DNA of 64,000 nt from Sporolactobacillus terrae DSM 11697 (lineage in GTDB: Bacteria > Bacillota > Bacilli > Bacillales > Sporolactobacillaceae), in assembly GCF_000648615.1 (NCBI RefSeq), contig NZ_JFZC01000041.1:62001-126000 (forward strand), in the 5' to 3' direction. Below the pieces are notes generated by a model. That model searched no databases. It had not been told where the DNA came from and saw only the letters and a list, made by a program, of their open reading frames with translations. Below are positions 6,071-14,676 of the stretch, in pieces. The translations under genes were made by a program, and so were the position numbers. Within the stretch, counting starts at the first letter, position 1. Every line of letters begins with the position of its first letter.

Positions 6071-8473
6071 ATGAGAATGATAAAATTAACCCCCGTCCAT
6101 TCTGCAAAGCATTGTACCTGTACAAAATGCAGTCATCAAGAGCGGCATGAATGTGTTCAGAACCAATGTACCTGCTGCGCGTGCTATGAAACAGAGGGCA
6201 GTCTTGCTGTGAAAGCGGCTGACTGTTCGTGCGGCAGTTCAGATGAAGAGAGCGAAGACCATTGCTCAGAGGATGACGATGATTGCTGCCGGAATGAGAA
6301 ACATCATGAAGATGACTGTTGTGACGATGATTGCTGCCAGGACGAGAAGCATGAAGAAAACGAGCCGCACAATGAGGATAAAGAAAGCTATAAGATCGAG
6401 GGAATGGATTGCGGAGCATGTGCAAAAACGATTGAAAAACATTTGAAGCAATTCCCGGAAGTCCAAGATGTGACGGTGAATTTTTCGTCGGGGAAAATGT
6501 CCATTACGCATACGCTTACGGCTGAACGTATCCAAAAAGAAGTAAGCAAACTCGGCTATCAGGCAATGTCTGAAAAGCAAAACGGATCGGGAACGCCTCA
6601 GCGTACGCACGCGAATAAATCACTTTGGGAAATCGTGCTTTCCGGGGCAAGCATCGCTGCTGGATTTGCTTTATCATTCACCGCGCTTCCTGATCTTTTA
6701 CAAAATCTCTTATTTGCGGTTGCGTTGATCATTAGTGGTCGTCAGCCTGTGCGAGGTGCCTATTATGCGTTAAAGAGCCGTTCACTTGATATGAATGTTT
6801 TAATGTCCGCGGCGGTTATCGGTGCGGTCGGCATTAATCAATGGTTCGAGGCAGCTACAGTCGTTTGGCTGTTTGCATTGGGCGCTGTATTAGAGAACCG
6901 ATCAGTCGAAAAGACGCGGCGTTCCATTGGCGATTTAATGACGGTCGCGCCTTCAACGGCATGGATTAAGTTTGGAAATCAACTCGTGAAAAAAGGAGTT
7001 GGGGAAGTCGCGGTAGGCGAGATTATGGTTGTGAAACCGGGTGAGCGAATTCCACTCGATGGTACGGTCATGCGCGGCGAGTCAAGTGTGGATCAGGCGC
7101 CGATTACAGGAGAATCAATTCCCGTTGACAAAAACCAGGGCGACTCCGTTTTTGCCGGTACGCTTAATGAAAACGGGACGCTTGAATGCCAAGTGACACA
7201 ACCTTTTTCAAATACGGCCATCGCGCGAATCATTCAAATGGTCGAGGAAGCGCAAGAGAAGCAATCCCCGACGCAAACATTTGTCGAACGTTTTGCCCGA
7301 ATTTATACGCCCATTGTATTTAGTCTTGCACTTGTTCTGATGATCGTCCCGCCTTTGTTTGGCTTAGGCTCATGGAGTATATGGTTCTATCGTGGACTGG
7401 AATTGCTTGTCGTTGCGTGCCCGTGTGCCTTGGTGATCTCAACGCCTGTAGCGATCATCTCAGCAATTGGCAATGCTGCCAAACAAGGCGTTTTGCTAAA
7501 AGGCGGCGCTTTTTTGGAGAAAGCCGGTCATATCGAAGCAATTGCGTTTGACAAAACCGGCACGATTACCGAAGGGAGACCAACCGTCTCGCAGGTTCTT
7601 CCCTTTACTGGGAGCGAGACGAAACTGCTCGCGCTTGCGAAGACGCTTGAGGACTACTCTACGCATCCAATTGCGCGTTGCCTATCGGACTATGCAAATG
7701 AGAAAAAAGTACTTGCACTTGCCGGTGAAGCGTTTAAAAATATCCCGGGCAAAGGCGTTCAGGCGAACGTAGCAGGTACCATTTATTATGCCGGAAGTCA
7801 AAAATGGTTCCGTGAAAAAAAAGTCGGTACTCTGGATCAATATGCACAGGTACAAGCCTTCGAGAAAGCCGGTCAGACGATCGTTATGATTGGAACGGAT
7901 CGGGCATTAATTGGTGTGATTGCTGTATCGGATACCATTCGTCCGACAACCGTTGCGGCGATGGATCAGTTGAAAAAAATCGGCGTTCGTGAATTGGTGA
8001 TGCTGACAGGTGATCACCACACAACGGCACAACAAGTGGCCGATGAAGCAGGCATTACCCGATTTTTTGCTGACCTGCTTCCTGAAGATAAAGTCAAGTC
8101 AATTCATGAACTGCAAGGCTCCGGTTTGAAAACGGCCATGGTTGGTGATGGCATTAATGACGCCCCGGCTCTTGCCAACGCAGATCTTGGCATTGCCATG
8201 GGCGGTGCGGGAACGGATACAGCCATGGAAACGGCCGATATCGTTCTCATGGCCGATAACTTACAAAAGCTGCCCTTCACCATAGCCTTAAGTCGGAAAT
8301 CGTTAAGGATTATTAAACAAAATATTGTCTTTGCTCTGATCGTCAAGGCGGCTGCACTGTGTTTGATTTTTCCAGGCTGGCTGACGCTTTGGCTCGCCGT
8401 ATTCAGTGATACCGGGGCCGCGTTACTCGTCATCCTCAATAGTCTGCGTTTGTTTCAACATAAGGCTCAGTGA
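6071..8473 (+). CDS. cadA: Cadmium/zinc/lead-exporting P1B-type ATPase
   Basis: About 800 residues. An unusual N-terminal tract (residues about 10-105) is packed with Cys, His, Asp and Glu (CTCTKCSH, CTCCACYE, DDCCDDDCCQDEKHEE). A single HMA domain follows with GMDCGACA (about residue 112), then the P1B core: CPCALV in the transmembrane ion site, DKTGT phosphorylation site, HP (STHPIA), and GDGINDAPAL. The start is uncertain among GTG 6065, ATG 6071 and ATG 6077; no SD decides it. With cadC it forms a metal-efflux operon ended by a hairpin at 8487. The acidic/thiol tract is longer and richer than in typical CadA. Confidence 0.93.
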   Translation: MRMIKLTPVHSAKHCTCTKCSHQERHECVQNQCTCCACYETEGSLAVKAADCSCGSSDEESEDHCSEDDDDCCRNEKHHEDDCCDDDCCQDEKHEENEPHNEDKESYKIEGMDCGACAKTIEKHLKQFPEVQDVTVNFSSGKMSITHTLTAERIQKEVSKLGYQAMSEKQNGSGTPQRTHANKSLWEIVLSGASIAAGFALSFTALPDLLQNLLFAVALIISGRQPVRGAYYALKSRSLDMNVLMSAAVIGAVGINQWFEAATVVWLFALGAVLENRSVEKTRRSIGDLMTVAPSTAWIKFGNQLVKKGVGEVAVGEIMVVKPGERIPLDGTVMRGESSVDQAPITGESIPVDKNQGDSVFAGTLNENGTLECQVTQPFSNTAIARIIQMVEEAQEKQSPTQTFVERFARIYTPIVFSLALVLMIVPPLFGLGSWSIWFYRGLELLVVACPCALVISTPVAIISAIGNAAKQGVLLKGGAFLEKAGHIEAIAFDKTGTITEGRPTVSQVLPFTGSETKLLALAKTLEDYSTHPIARCLSDYANEKKVLALAGEAFKNIPGKGVQANVAGTIYYAGSQKWFREKKVGTLDQYAQVQAFEKAGQTIVMIGTDRALIGVIAVSDTIRPTTVAAMDQLKKIGVRELVMLTGDHHTTAQQVADEAGITRFFADLLPEDKVKSIHELQGSGLKTAMVGDGINDAPALANADLGIAMGGAGTDTAMETADIVLMADNLQKLPFTIALSRKSLRIIKQNIVFALIVKAAALCLIFPGWLTLWLAVFSDTGAALLVILNSLRLFQHKAQ

Positions 8474-8486
8474 AACGACCGATACA

Positions 8487-8519
8487 AAGAACGAGAGAAT
8501 GCGTTTCTCTCGTTCTTTT
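8487..8519. terminator. Bidirectional terminator between cadA and the phosphatase gene
   Basis: AAGAACGAGAGA (8487-8498) pairs perfectly with TCTCTCGTTCTT (8506-8517), followed by T residues on both strands; it separates convergent genes. Confidence 0.85.
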
Positions 8520-8524
8520 CTGTC

Positions 8525-9217
8525 TTAAAACAGCTTATTTTTTAAAGTTGTAATCGTTTCATGTTGCAAGCCTACTTTTTGAAGATAGTTGTCGATCGTT
8601 CCGTAGGTCTTAAAAAAGTGGTTCAGCGTCTTTTCCATATATGCCATGTCGGAGCGGCCGGTGAAATCGGGAAGTTCCGGATGTTCCTGCAGCAATTTGC
8701 GTATGCGCTGTCGCAAATAGGTGTAGGAGACTTGATAGTCCGCGAGGATGTCACTGACGCCCACACCGGCTATGAGCAGCAGCAGTGCGGCGACAACACC
8801 GGTGCGGTCTTTGCCGACGTAACAGTGGATGAAAACGGAGCCTTTTTGCTGAGCAATAATGCCGAGAATTCGCTTGACCGCTGGAAAATCAGCCAGCATT
8901 TCTGCGTACAGTAAAGGAACCTCGGCTTTCGAGGCCGGGTTGCGATTGCCAAAGGCGAATGGGCAATGGAAGTAGGCAAAATCAGCAGATTGTTCAAAAG
9001 CGCTTGGCATCCGCTCCGTTTCCGGTTTTGAACGGAAGTCGAGTGCAGTTGTGATGCCTAGATCCTTCAATAATGCAAGATCTTCTTGGGTAAATGCTTC
9101 GGGTGCATCGCTGCGGATGATTTTTCCGAATGCGGTTGTCCTGCCGTCCTTCGCTCGATAACCGCCCAAATCGCGCGTGTTGACCGTGCAGGAGAGGTGA
9201 ATTCGTCGTGTTGGCAT
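8525..9217 (-). CDS. Tyrosine/dual-specificity protein phosphatase (Y_phosphatase3 type)
   Basis: A 230-residue protein. The N-terminus NTRDLGGYRAKDG and the active-site loop HCYVGKDRTG (Cys-X5-Arg, about residue 130) identify the LipA/PtpB-like family, which acts on phosphotyrosine, phosphoserine or phosphoinositides. There is no signal peptide. Start ATG 9217 has GAGGTG 7 nt upstream. It is transcribed alone and convergent with cadA. The substrate cannot be told from sequence. Confidence 0.85.
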   Translation of the reverse strand: MPTRRIHLSCTVNTRDLGGYRAKDGRTTAFGKIIRSDAPEAFTQEDLALLKDLGITTALDFRSKPETERMPSAFEQSADFAYFHCPFAFGNRNPASKAEVPLLYAEMLADFPAVKRILGIIAQQKGSVFIHCYVGKDRTGVVAALLLLIAGVGVSDILADYQVSYTYLRQRIRKLLQEHPELPDFTGRSDMAYMEKTLNHFFKTYGTIDNYLQKVGLQHETITTLKNKLF

Positions 9218-9339
9218 AGGTGCACCTCACTGATTTTATTCAAAGCTAAGCATTACAATTCCTTTCTCATTATAACATGCGGGGACCCGTTCAAGGGCCT
9301 ATGTTACAATAGCTGTTAGACAAAATTGGAGGTTTTTTC

Positions 9340-9846
9340 ATGAAAAAAATAACGAAACTGATCGTCTGTATGGCACTCACCGCTTCGCTGATGGGATGCG
9401 GGCAAGAGCGTGCAGGTGATCAAACGAAGGGTAAATCCTCCAACTCAATATCAGCGGATGTACAGTTAAATCAAGACGGTGCAACCCAAGCGTCATCCTC
9501 AGATGCAGGCGCATCATCCAGCCAAACCGCTTCCGAAACCAGTTCGGCTTCAACAGCAAGTGAATCAGAATCGGCTAGCTCGACGTCTTCTGCGGCAGAC
9601 GTCTCGACTGCAAGTTCATCATTTGTTGCCAATACAGATGAAGCCATTCAGGTGCTGAAAACCCATCTGAAAGAAGGACAGGACTCAGATATAAGTTTTA
9701 ATGCGCTCGGTAAAGATAAGAAAAAAGATTCAACGGGATTTTATTACCTTATTCGTGAAGAATCAAAGGAACTTGTAGAAAGAGGCGGATCGGGCACGGT
9801 AGGTATTTACCGGGTTTATGAAGATGGGAGCTACGCAGTCAACTAA
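9340..9846 (+). CDS. Secreted lipoprotein with Ser/Thr/Ala-rich linker
   Basis: A 168-residue protein. The signal peptide has a basic MKKITK start, a hydrophobic core and the lipobox SLMGC (Cys about residue 21), so it should be lipidated and surface-attached. Residues about 30-95 are a low-complexity Ser/Ala/Thr linker. The last 70 residues form a compact domain (TDEAIQVLKTHL, FYYLIREES, GGSGTVGIYRVYEDGSYAV) like the small C-terminal modules found on lactobacillus-type lipoproteins. SD GGAGG precedes the ATG. Function is unknown. Confidence 0.75.
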   Translation: MKKITKLIVCMALTASLMGCGQERAGDQTKGKSSNSISADVQLNQDGATQASSSDAGASSSQTASETSSASTASESESASSTSSAADVSTASSSFVANTDEAIQVLKTHLKEGQDSDISFNALGKDKKKDSTGFYYLIREESKELVERGGSGTVGIYRVYEDGSYAVN

Positions 9847-9918
9847 TGGCTTGCTTGACCCTACGTCATGCCTTGCGATCGGACGCTCGAAAGGGCCACA
9901 TCCGCTGCATTGTACTTC

Positions 9919-9947
9919 TTTACATCATCAACAGTCAAGCGTATAAT
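9919..9947 (+). promoter_or_regulatory. Promoter of the c-di-AMP riboswitch/kup transcript
   Basis: TTTACA (9919-9924) and TATAAT (9942-9947) with a 17-bp spacer, about 25 bp before the riboswitch core. Confidence 0.8.
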
Positions 9948-9971
9948 AACCTCGAAAATTAAATCATTCTT

Positions 9972-10110
9972 TATTCGCTGAATCCGTCAGGAGCGGGGGA
10001 ACCAACTTTGTGATGCTGGGCATCACTTGGGGTGAATCCTTCAATGTAAGGACGGGCTACTCTCATGGCCCGAATCCGACAGCTAACCTCGTAAGCGTTA
10101 AGAGAGAGGG
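9972..10110 (+). ncRNA. ydaO/yuaA-type c-di-AMP riboswitch
   Basis: The conserved blocks appear in order: a GCTGAATCCGTCAGGAGCGG start, GGGGAACCAA, TTGGGGTGAATCC, GGGCTACTC, CCCGAATCCGACAGCTAACC and CGTAAGCGTTAAGAGAGAGG. These are diagnostic of the ydaO class, an OFF switch that binds c-di-AMP. It precedes a potassium permease, a well-known target, and is followed by an intrinsic terminator. Confidence 0.95.
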
Positions 10111-10138
10111 TGTGAACGCATGATCGAAATAAAACGTC

Positions 10139-10169
10139 GACCATAGAGTTGATCCTCTGTGGTCTTTTT
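10139..10169 (+). terminator. Riboswitch-controlled terminator before kup
   Basis: GACCATAGAG (10139-10148) pairs with CTCTGTGGTC (10155-10164), then TTTTT; this is the expression platform expected to form when c-di-AMP is bound. Confidence 0.85.
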
Positions 10170-10237
10170 GTCGTCCCATTTTTTAATAAACGGCCCGTGA
10201 TTACAGAAAAAATTTTTGTGAGGAGATCAACACGATC

Positions 10238-12289
10238 ATGGCGAATAAAATGAACCGGCACCTGTCGCTTGGCGGGATGCTGGTGACTTTGGGGATTGTT
10301 TATGGAGACATTGGAACGTCGCCGCTCTATGTGATGCAGGCGATTCTATCGGATGCTGAAGGAATACGGCATGCCGTACCCGACTATATCATCGGCTCGG
10401 TTTCGCTGATTTTCTGGACGTTAATGATTATTACAACGGTAAAATATGTGATCATTGCCATGCGTGCAGATAATAATCATGAAGGCGGTATTTTTGCATT
10501 ATATGCATTAATTCGCAATCGAGCACGTTGGCTGATTTTTCCGGCACTCATCGGTGGGGCAGCACTTCTAGCCGATGGGACCTTAACCCCAGCTGTGTCG
10601 GTAACCTCAGCGATTGAGGGATTGAAAGGACAGCATATCGGTTCTTTTGAATTCAGTGAGAATCAGCTTGTTGTGGTTCTCGTGGTTACAGCAATTTTAT
10701 TAGGGGTTTTCTTGATTCAGCATTTTGGAACGGCCGCGATTGGACGCTCATTTGGACCGATTATGCTTCTATGGTTTGTCTTTATCGGTGCCACGGGTTT
10801 TATCAATATGCTGAGTCATTTAGAAATTTTAAAAGCACTGTCCCCATATTATGCCGTTCAATTTCTCTTTAGTCCGGCAAATAAAGCGGGTGTTTTTATT
10901 CTCGGCAGTGTCTTTCTGGCAACGACCGGGGCGGAGGCGCTTTATTCGGATATGGGTCATGTGGGTCGGAAAAATATTTATGGAAGCTGGCCTTTTGTTT
11001 CGCTGATGCTGATGCTGAGCTATATGGGGCAAGGTGCGTGGGTGATCGGCCATTATCAGAATCCGGCCTATCGTCATTTACTTGATGTGAATCCTTTCTA
11101 TGAGATGTTGCCGGATCATCTGCGTTTTGTAGCGATCGCGCTGGCGACTTTTGCCGCAATCATTGCTTCTCAAGCGTTGATTACCGGCAGTTACACCTTG
11201 GTCAATGAAGCGATTGGTTTGAAATTTTTGCCGCGAATGGTGATCAAACACCCAAGTACGGTACGCAGTCAGATTTACATTTCAGCCGTCAACGGGTTTC
11301 TATGTGTCGTTACGCTTAGTATTGTCTGGTTGTTCCAAACGTCGCGGCATATGGAAGCAGCTTATGGTCTATCGATCACCATAACGATGTTGATGACTAC
11401 GATCCTTTTGTTTGTTTTTGTGAGAGATCGGTTCAATCAGACCCTTGCCTTGTGCATGGCTTTATTCTTTGGCTCGATTGAGACGCTGTTTTTACTTGCA
11501 AGTCTCGTCAAGTTTGTCCATGGAGGCTATTTAACGCTCCTGATCACACTATTGATTCTTGCGGTTATGGTGGTCTGGTATTTCGGCAATAAGCTGCGTG
11601 AGAATTATGAGAAGACAAGTGAAAATGTTTCGTTGATGGACTATCGAAAGCAATTGATTCAACTCAGCAATGATCATGCGGAACCGATCTATGCAACGAA
11701 TTTAGTTTACATGACCAAAGTCGGCCCGGGCTACAGCATTAAACGAAAGGTGCTGTATTCCATTCTGGACAAACGACCGAAACGGGCGAAGGTCTATTGG
11801 TTCGTTACGGTTAATGAAACGGATGCGCCATATAGGAGTCAGTACACCATCGATATGCTGGGGACACGTAATATCATTAATGTACAGCTCTACCTGGGCT
11901 TTAAAAATTCGCAGCATGTGAATGTCTATATTCGCCAAATTATCAACGATTTGATTGATCAAAAGATTATCGACACGCAATATCCAAAATACACAACACT
12001 CAAGAATCGCCGTGTCGGAGATTTTAAGTTTGTCGTTACGACCGAGCAATTGATGGACCTGGCGACCGATCCAAAAATGAATCGTTTGAATCGTTTTCTG
12101 ATCGGAGGGCGCATTTTTCTGCAAAACATCACGACTTCTCCAGCGATTTGGTACGGTTTGAAATTCAGCGAAGTGGTTGAAGAACCGATTCCGCTGATGC
12201 TTTATGATCCGGAAGTATTGCGCTTACAGCAAAAAGGAGTTCGGCATGCAGTGAAAGACATGACCAACCCATCAACAAAGAAGCAATAA
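10238..12289 (+). CDS. kup: Kup-family potassium uptake permease
   Basis: A 683-residue protein. The N-terminal segment [18 protein letters not shown] is the Kup/HAK/KUP hallmark, and about twelve membrane helices are followed by a soluble C-terminal domain of about 220 residues. Start ATG 10238 has GAGGAGAT upstream. The c-di-AMP riboswitch in its leader means expression should fall when c-di-AMP (and so cytoplasmic K+) is high. It is a proton-coupled K+ importer by family. Confidence 0.95.
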   Translation: MANKMNRHLSLGGMLVTLGIVYGDIGTSPLYVMQAILSDAEGIRHAVPDYIIGSVSLIFWTLMIITTVKYVIIAMRADNNHEGGIFALYALIRNRARWLIFPALIGGAALLADGTLTPAVSVTSAIEGLKGQHIGSFEFSENQLVVVLVVTAILLGVFLIQHFGTAAIGRSFGPIMLLWFVFIGATGFINMLSHLEILKALSPYYAVQFLFSPANKAGVFILGSVFLATTGAEALYSDMGHVGRKNIYGSWPFVSLMLMLSYMGQGAWVIGHYQNPAYRHLLDVNPFYEMLPDHLRFVAIALATFAAIIASQALITGSYTLVNEAIGLKFLPRMVIKHPSTVRSQIYISAVNGFLCVVTLSIVWLFQTSRHMEAAYGLSITITMLMTTILLFVFVRDRFNQTLALCMALFFGSIETLFLLASLVKFVHGGYLTLLITLLILAVMVVWYFGNKLRENYEKTSENVSLMDYRKQLIQLSNDHAEPIYATNLVYMTKVGPGYSIKRKVLYSILDKRPKRAKVYWFVTVNETDAPYRSQYTIDMLGTRNIINVQLYLGFKNSQHVNVYIRQIINDLIDQKIIDTQYPKYTTLKNRRVGDFKFVVTTEQLMDLATDPKMNRLNRFLIGGRIFLQNITTSPAIWYGLKFSEVVEEPIPLMLYDPEVLRLQQKGVRHAVKDMTNPSTKKQ

Positions 12290-12351
12290 AAGGGCTTTAT
12301 GCTGTATGAAACGGGGACGATTTGTTCAGAACGTTATCCCATCATTTCACA

Positions 12352-12380
12352 TTGACAGCGAATGGGGCGGCCTGTATAGT
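12352..12380 (+). promoter_or_regulatory. Promoter of the amino acid permease leader
   Basis: TTGACA (12352-12357) and TATAGT (12375-12380) with a 17-bp spacer; the start site should be near 12387. Confidence 0.8.
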
Positions 12381-12386
12381 AAAGCA

Positions 12387-12536
12387 TTATGTGAATGTGC
12401 ATAGAAAACATGAGAAGAGCAGCCATAAAGAGAAGTACAATTTCTAGAGAAATTCATCAATGTGTGACGCTCGTATGGCTTTGAAAGAGAATTGAATAAG
12501 ACCTGTCGTCTCGCGCGCGAGATGATGGGCCTTTTT
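12387..12536 (+). promoter_or_regulatory. Structured leader with terminator, class not recognised
   Basis: The leader contains a closing stem AGCCATA (12421-12427) / TATGGCT (12474-12480), an inner AATTTC-TAGA-GAAATT hairpin, and a long GC-rich terminator (12502-12531, G-U rich) followed by TTTTT. This is an attenuator or riboswitch architecture. The T-box consensus and the core motifs of lysine, SAM, purine and ykkC switches are absent. A 24-codon frame from ATG 12411 has four Arg codons but no SD. Confidence 0.6.
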
Positions 12537-12571
12537 CTATGTACTCAAGAAAATCAGGAGGGTACCCATAG

Positions 12572-13933
12572 ATGAGCAGTACGCAAGAACAATTAAAACG
12601 CACGATGACCGCACGCCATATTATGATGATGGCGCTGGGTGGAGCAATCGGTGCCGGTCTGTTTAAAGGGAGCGGTGCAGCGATTGATTTAGCCGGTCCG
12701 GCTGTCGTGCTCACTTATTTGGTCGGCGGAATCATTTTACTATTTGTTATGCAAGGGCTTGCTGAACTGGCAGTGAATAATAAACAGGCAAGAACGTTTC
12801 GTGATTTGGTTCAACCATTGCTCGGCGGCTATGCCGCCCACTTCCTTGACTGGATTTATTGGAAAATGTGGGTGCTGAATATCGCGGCAGAATCAGTGGT
12901 TGCCGCCCTGTTTATTCAATATTGGCTGCCGACTGTGCCGATTTGGGTAATTGCGTTAACGGTTTCGGCCATTGTGACACTGATCAATCTGTTTTCAGTT
13001 AAACTTTTTGCTGAAACGGAGTACTGGCTTGCGCTATTGAAAATTAGTGTCATTGTGCTGTTTATTATCTTAGGATTGGTTATTTTGTTCGTATCTTTTC
13101 ATGGGCATCAAGCCGTGGGGTTTGCTAATCTGACTCGGTACGGCGGCTTTTTCCCAAATGGAATGCACGGTTTGGTTGCAGCGATGCTTGTCGTTATTTA
13201 CTCGTACGGCGGTACGGAAATGATCGGGGTAACCTTGGCTGAGGCAAAGAACCCTGAAAAGGTGATCCCGGAGGCCGCCCGTGGAACACTGGTGCGTATT
13301 ATTGCTTTTTATATCCTGCCCTTTTTCATTATTGTCAGCCTTATCCCTTGGAATCAGGTTAATGGTGTTCCGGAAAGCCCGTTCGTAACCGTATTTAAAT
13401 TGATCGGCATCCCTTATGCCAACCATATAATGAATGCGATCATTTTATTGGCGATCATTTCTTCGATGAATTCCGGGCTTTATGCCTCGTCGCGTGTGCT
13501 CTATACACAGGCGCTGGATGGACGTGTGCCGAGGTTGTTTGCCAAGGTATCGAAAAGACGTGTGCCGGTGTATGCGATCTTAGCCTGTGCCTCCTCTTTG
13601 TATATTGGCGTGCTGACCTCGCTGTTCATCGGCAGCAAAACATTCAATTATTTAATGGGATCGCTTGGCTATACCGTCTTGTTCATCTGGATCATTATTG
13701 CCTTGGCCCATATAAAGTCGCGCAGCCCTTTGAACAAACAGAGCAATGGCACGCGTACATTTCCTTATGCAACTTGGTTTGCGTTACTGGCGCTGCTTGC
13801 CATCCTGATCGGTGTGCTCGCGACAACCGCTCTGATTATGACGGTCATTACTGCAATCATTTACGCGATCATTACTGTGACTTACTTCAGATCAAAGGCG
13901 CAGCTTACAGCCGAATCCATTGCCCCAGAATAA
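12572..13933 (+). CDS. APC-family amino acid permease
   Basis: A 453-residue protein with twelve predicted membrane segments. The first helix GGAIGAGLFKGSGAAI carries the APC substrate-binding GxG turn, and YSYGGTEMIGVTLAEAKNPEKVIP is the conserved YAT/AAT-family loop. AGGAGGG precedes ATG 12572 by 9 nt. It belongs to the proline/GABA/aromatic/basic permease group; the exact substrate is not resolvable. The long leader with terminator suggests control by the transported amino acid. A terminator follows at 13990. Confidence 0.88.
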   Translation: MSSTQEQLKRTMTARHIMMMALGGAIGAGLFKGSGAAIDLAGPAVVLTYLVGGIILLFVMQGLAELAVNNKQARTFRDLVQPLLGGYAAHFLDWIYWKMWVLNIAAESVVAALFIQYWLPTVPIWVIALTVSAIVTLINLFSVKLFAETEYWLALLKISVIVLFIILGLVILFVSFHGHQAVGFANLTRYGGFFPNGMHGLVAAMLVVIYSYGGTEMIGVTLAEAKNPEKVIPEAARGTLVRIIAFYILPFFIIVSLIPWNQVNGVPESPFVTVFKLIGIPYANHIMNAIILLAIISSMNSGLYASSRVLYTQALDGRVPRLFAKVSKRRVPVYAILACASSLYIGVLTSLFIGSKTFNYLMGSLGYTVLFIWIIIALAHIKSRSPLNKQSNGTRTFPYATWFALLALLAILIGVLATTALIMTVITAIIYAIITVTYFRSKAQLTAESIAPE

Positions 13934-13989
13934 GAACAGCGGCGCATAGATGACTGACGCCTGAGTATTTTGCAAGATGAATAGAAGTG

Positions 13990-14030
13990 AAAAAGTGCGC
14001 GGCAACATGTGTTGTTACGCACTTTTTTTA
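13990..14030 (+). terminator. Terminator of the permease gene
   Basis: AAGTGCG pairs with CGCACTT around a CAACA/TGTTG inner stem, followed by seven T. Confidence 0.8.
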
Positions 14031-14195
14031 CTAAGCACAGTTTGGTTTTTCTCATTCAAATAGAGTCGCGCGCAAAAGCGAGAATCATGTCAGATTTCAG
14101 ATCGTCGAAAAATATTTTTCGTCATCAATCCCCTTATTTCTCGGTATTCATTGCTACATTTATCGATTTTGTACCAACTGCAAAAGGAAAATGAA

Positions 14196-14224
14196 TTGAC
14201 AACTTTAAAGCATACTATTACTAT
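14196..14224 (+). promoter_or_regulatory. Promoter of the Met/Cys-leader operon
   Basis: TTGACA (14196-14201) and TACTAT (14219-14224) with a 17-bp spacer; start site near 14231. No CDS other than the short leader ORF lies between it and the terminator at 14449. Confidence 0.65.
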
Positions 14225-14270
14225 TGGGTATATAGTTTTTATCGTTTATCTTGTTTCGTTGGGGGCGAAC

Positions 14271-14392
14271 TTAAGGTGAAATTAGTGCAAATGATGTCGA
14301 TGTGTTGCGATGAACTCATGTGTATGAATGTAAATGATTTTGTACGGCGTTTATCCATGTGCACCGAATCGACTGAATCTAATTTCACTTAA
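14271..14392 (+). promoter_or_regulatory. Long-range closing stem in the operon leader
   Basis: A 14-15 nt arm TTAAGGTGAAATTAG (14271-14285) pairs with CTAATTTCACTTAA (14379-14392) with a single bulged G, enclosing about 93 nt. The 5' arm holds the SD and start codon of the short ORF and the 3' arm holds its stop codon, so ribosome position and this stem exclude each other. Confidence 0.6.
14285..14392 (+). CDS. Putative Met/Cys-rich leader peptide (35 aa)
   Basis: GTG 14285 has AAGGTGA (14273-14279) 5 nt upstream and the frame stops at TAA 14390-14392. Of 35 residues, seven are Met (1, 3, 4, 6, 12, 14, 25) and four Cys (7, 8, 13, 26), so nine of the first fourteen are sulfur amino acids. 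The ORF lies between a promoter and an intrinsic terminator ahead of an operon with an amino acid ABC transporter. Its ends coincide with a long inverted repeat (14271-14285 with 14379-14392), so translation should change RNA folding. I infer ribosome-mediated attenuation sensing Met and/or Cys. It could also be a chance ORF within a structured RNA. Confidence 0.5.
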   Translation: MQMMSMCCDELMCMNVNDFVRRLSMCTESTESNFT

Positions 14393-14448
14393 CAGTCAGC
14401 CCTTTACGAGTGAATGAGTATTTCGATTACAAAGTATGGATCAATACG

Positions 14449-14486
14449 TCGTCTTTAAGCCCAATAAGCTTTAAGACGATTTTTTT
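14449..14486 (+). terminator. Leader terminator (attenuator) before the proC-like operon
   Basis: TCGTCTTTAAGC (14449-14460) pairs with GCTTTAAGACGA (14468-14479), one mismatch, followed by seven T. It lies 57 nt after the Met/Cys ORF and 190 nt before the first structural gene. Confidence 0.8.
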
Positions 14487-14676
14487 GTACAAAATGGAAG
14501 AAGGAGATTGAAACTGATGATTTGAAATACTTATAATCTTCGAAAAATAATTGGCTGTTTTGATCGCATTTGCTTTACAATAGTTAAAATAGACGATTAT
14601 TTTTTGGGGGATCCTATAAGATTGAGCGTACATGAGTTGACATTTTCAGAAAGGCTACAAATTGGGGGAAAAGAAC

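Noticed and set aside
12411-12485. Arg-rich leader peptide for the amino acid permease
   Set aside because: Four Arg in 24 codons is weak, and no Shine-Dalgarno precedes the ATG.
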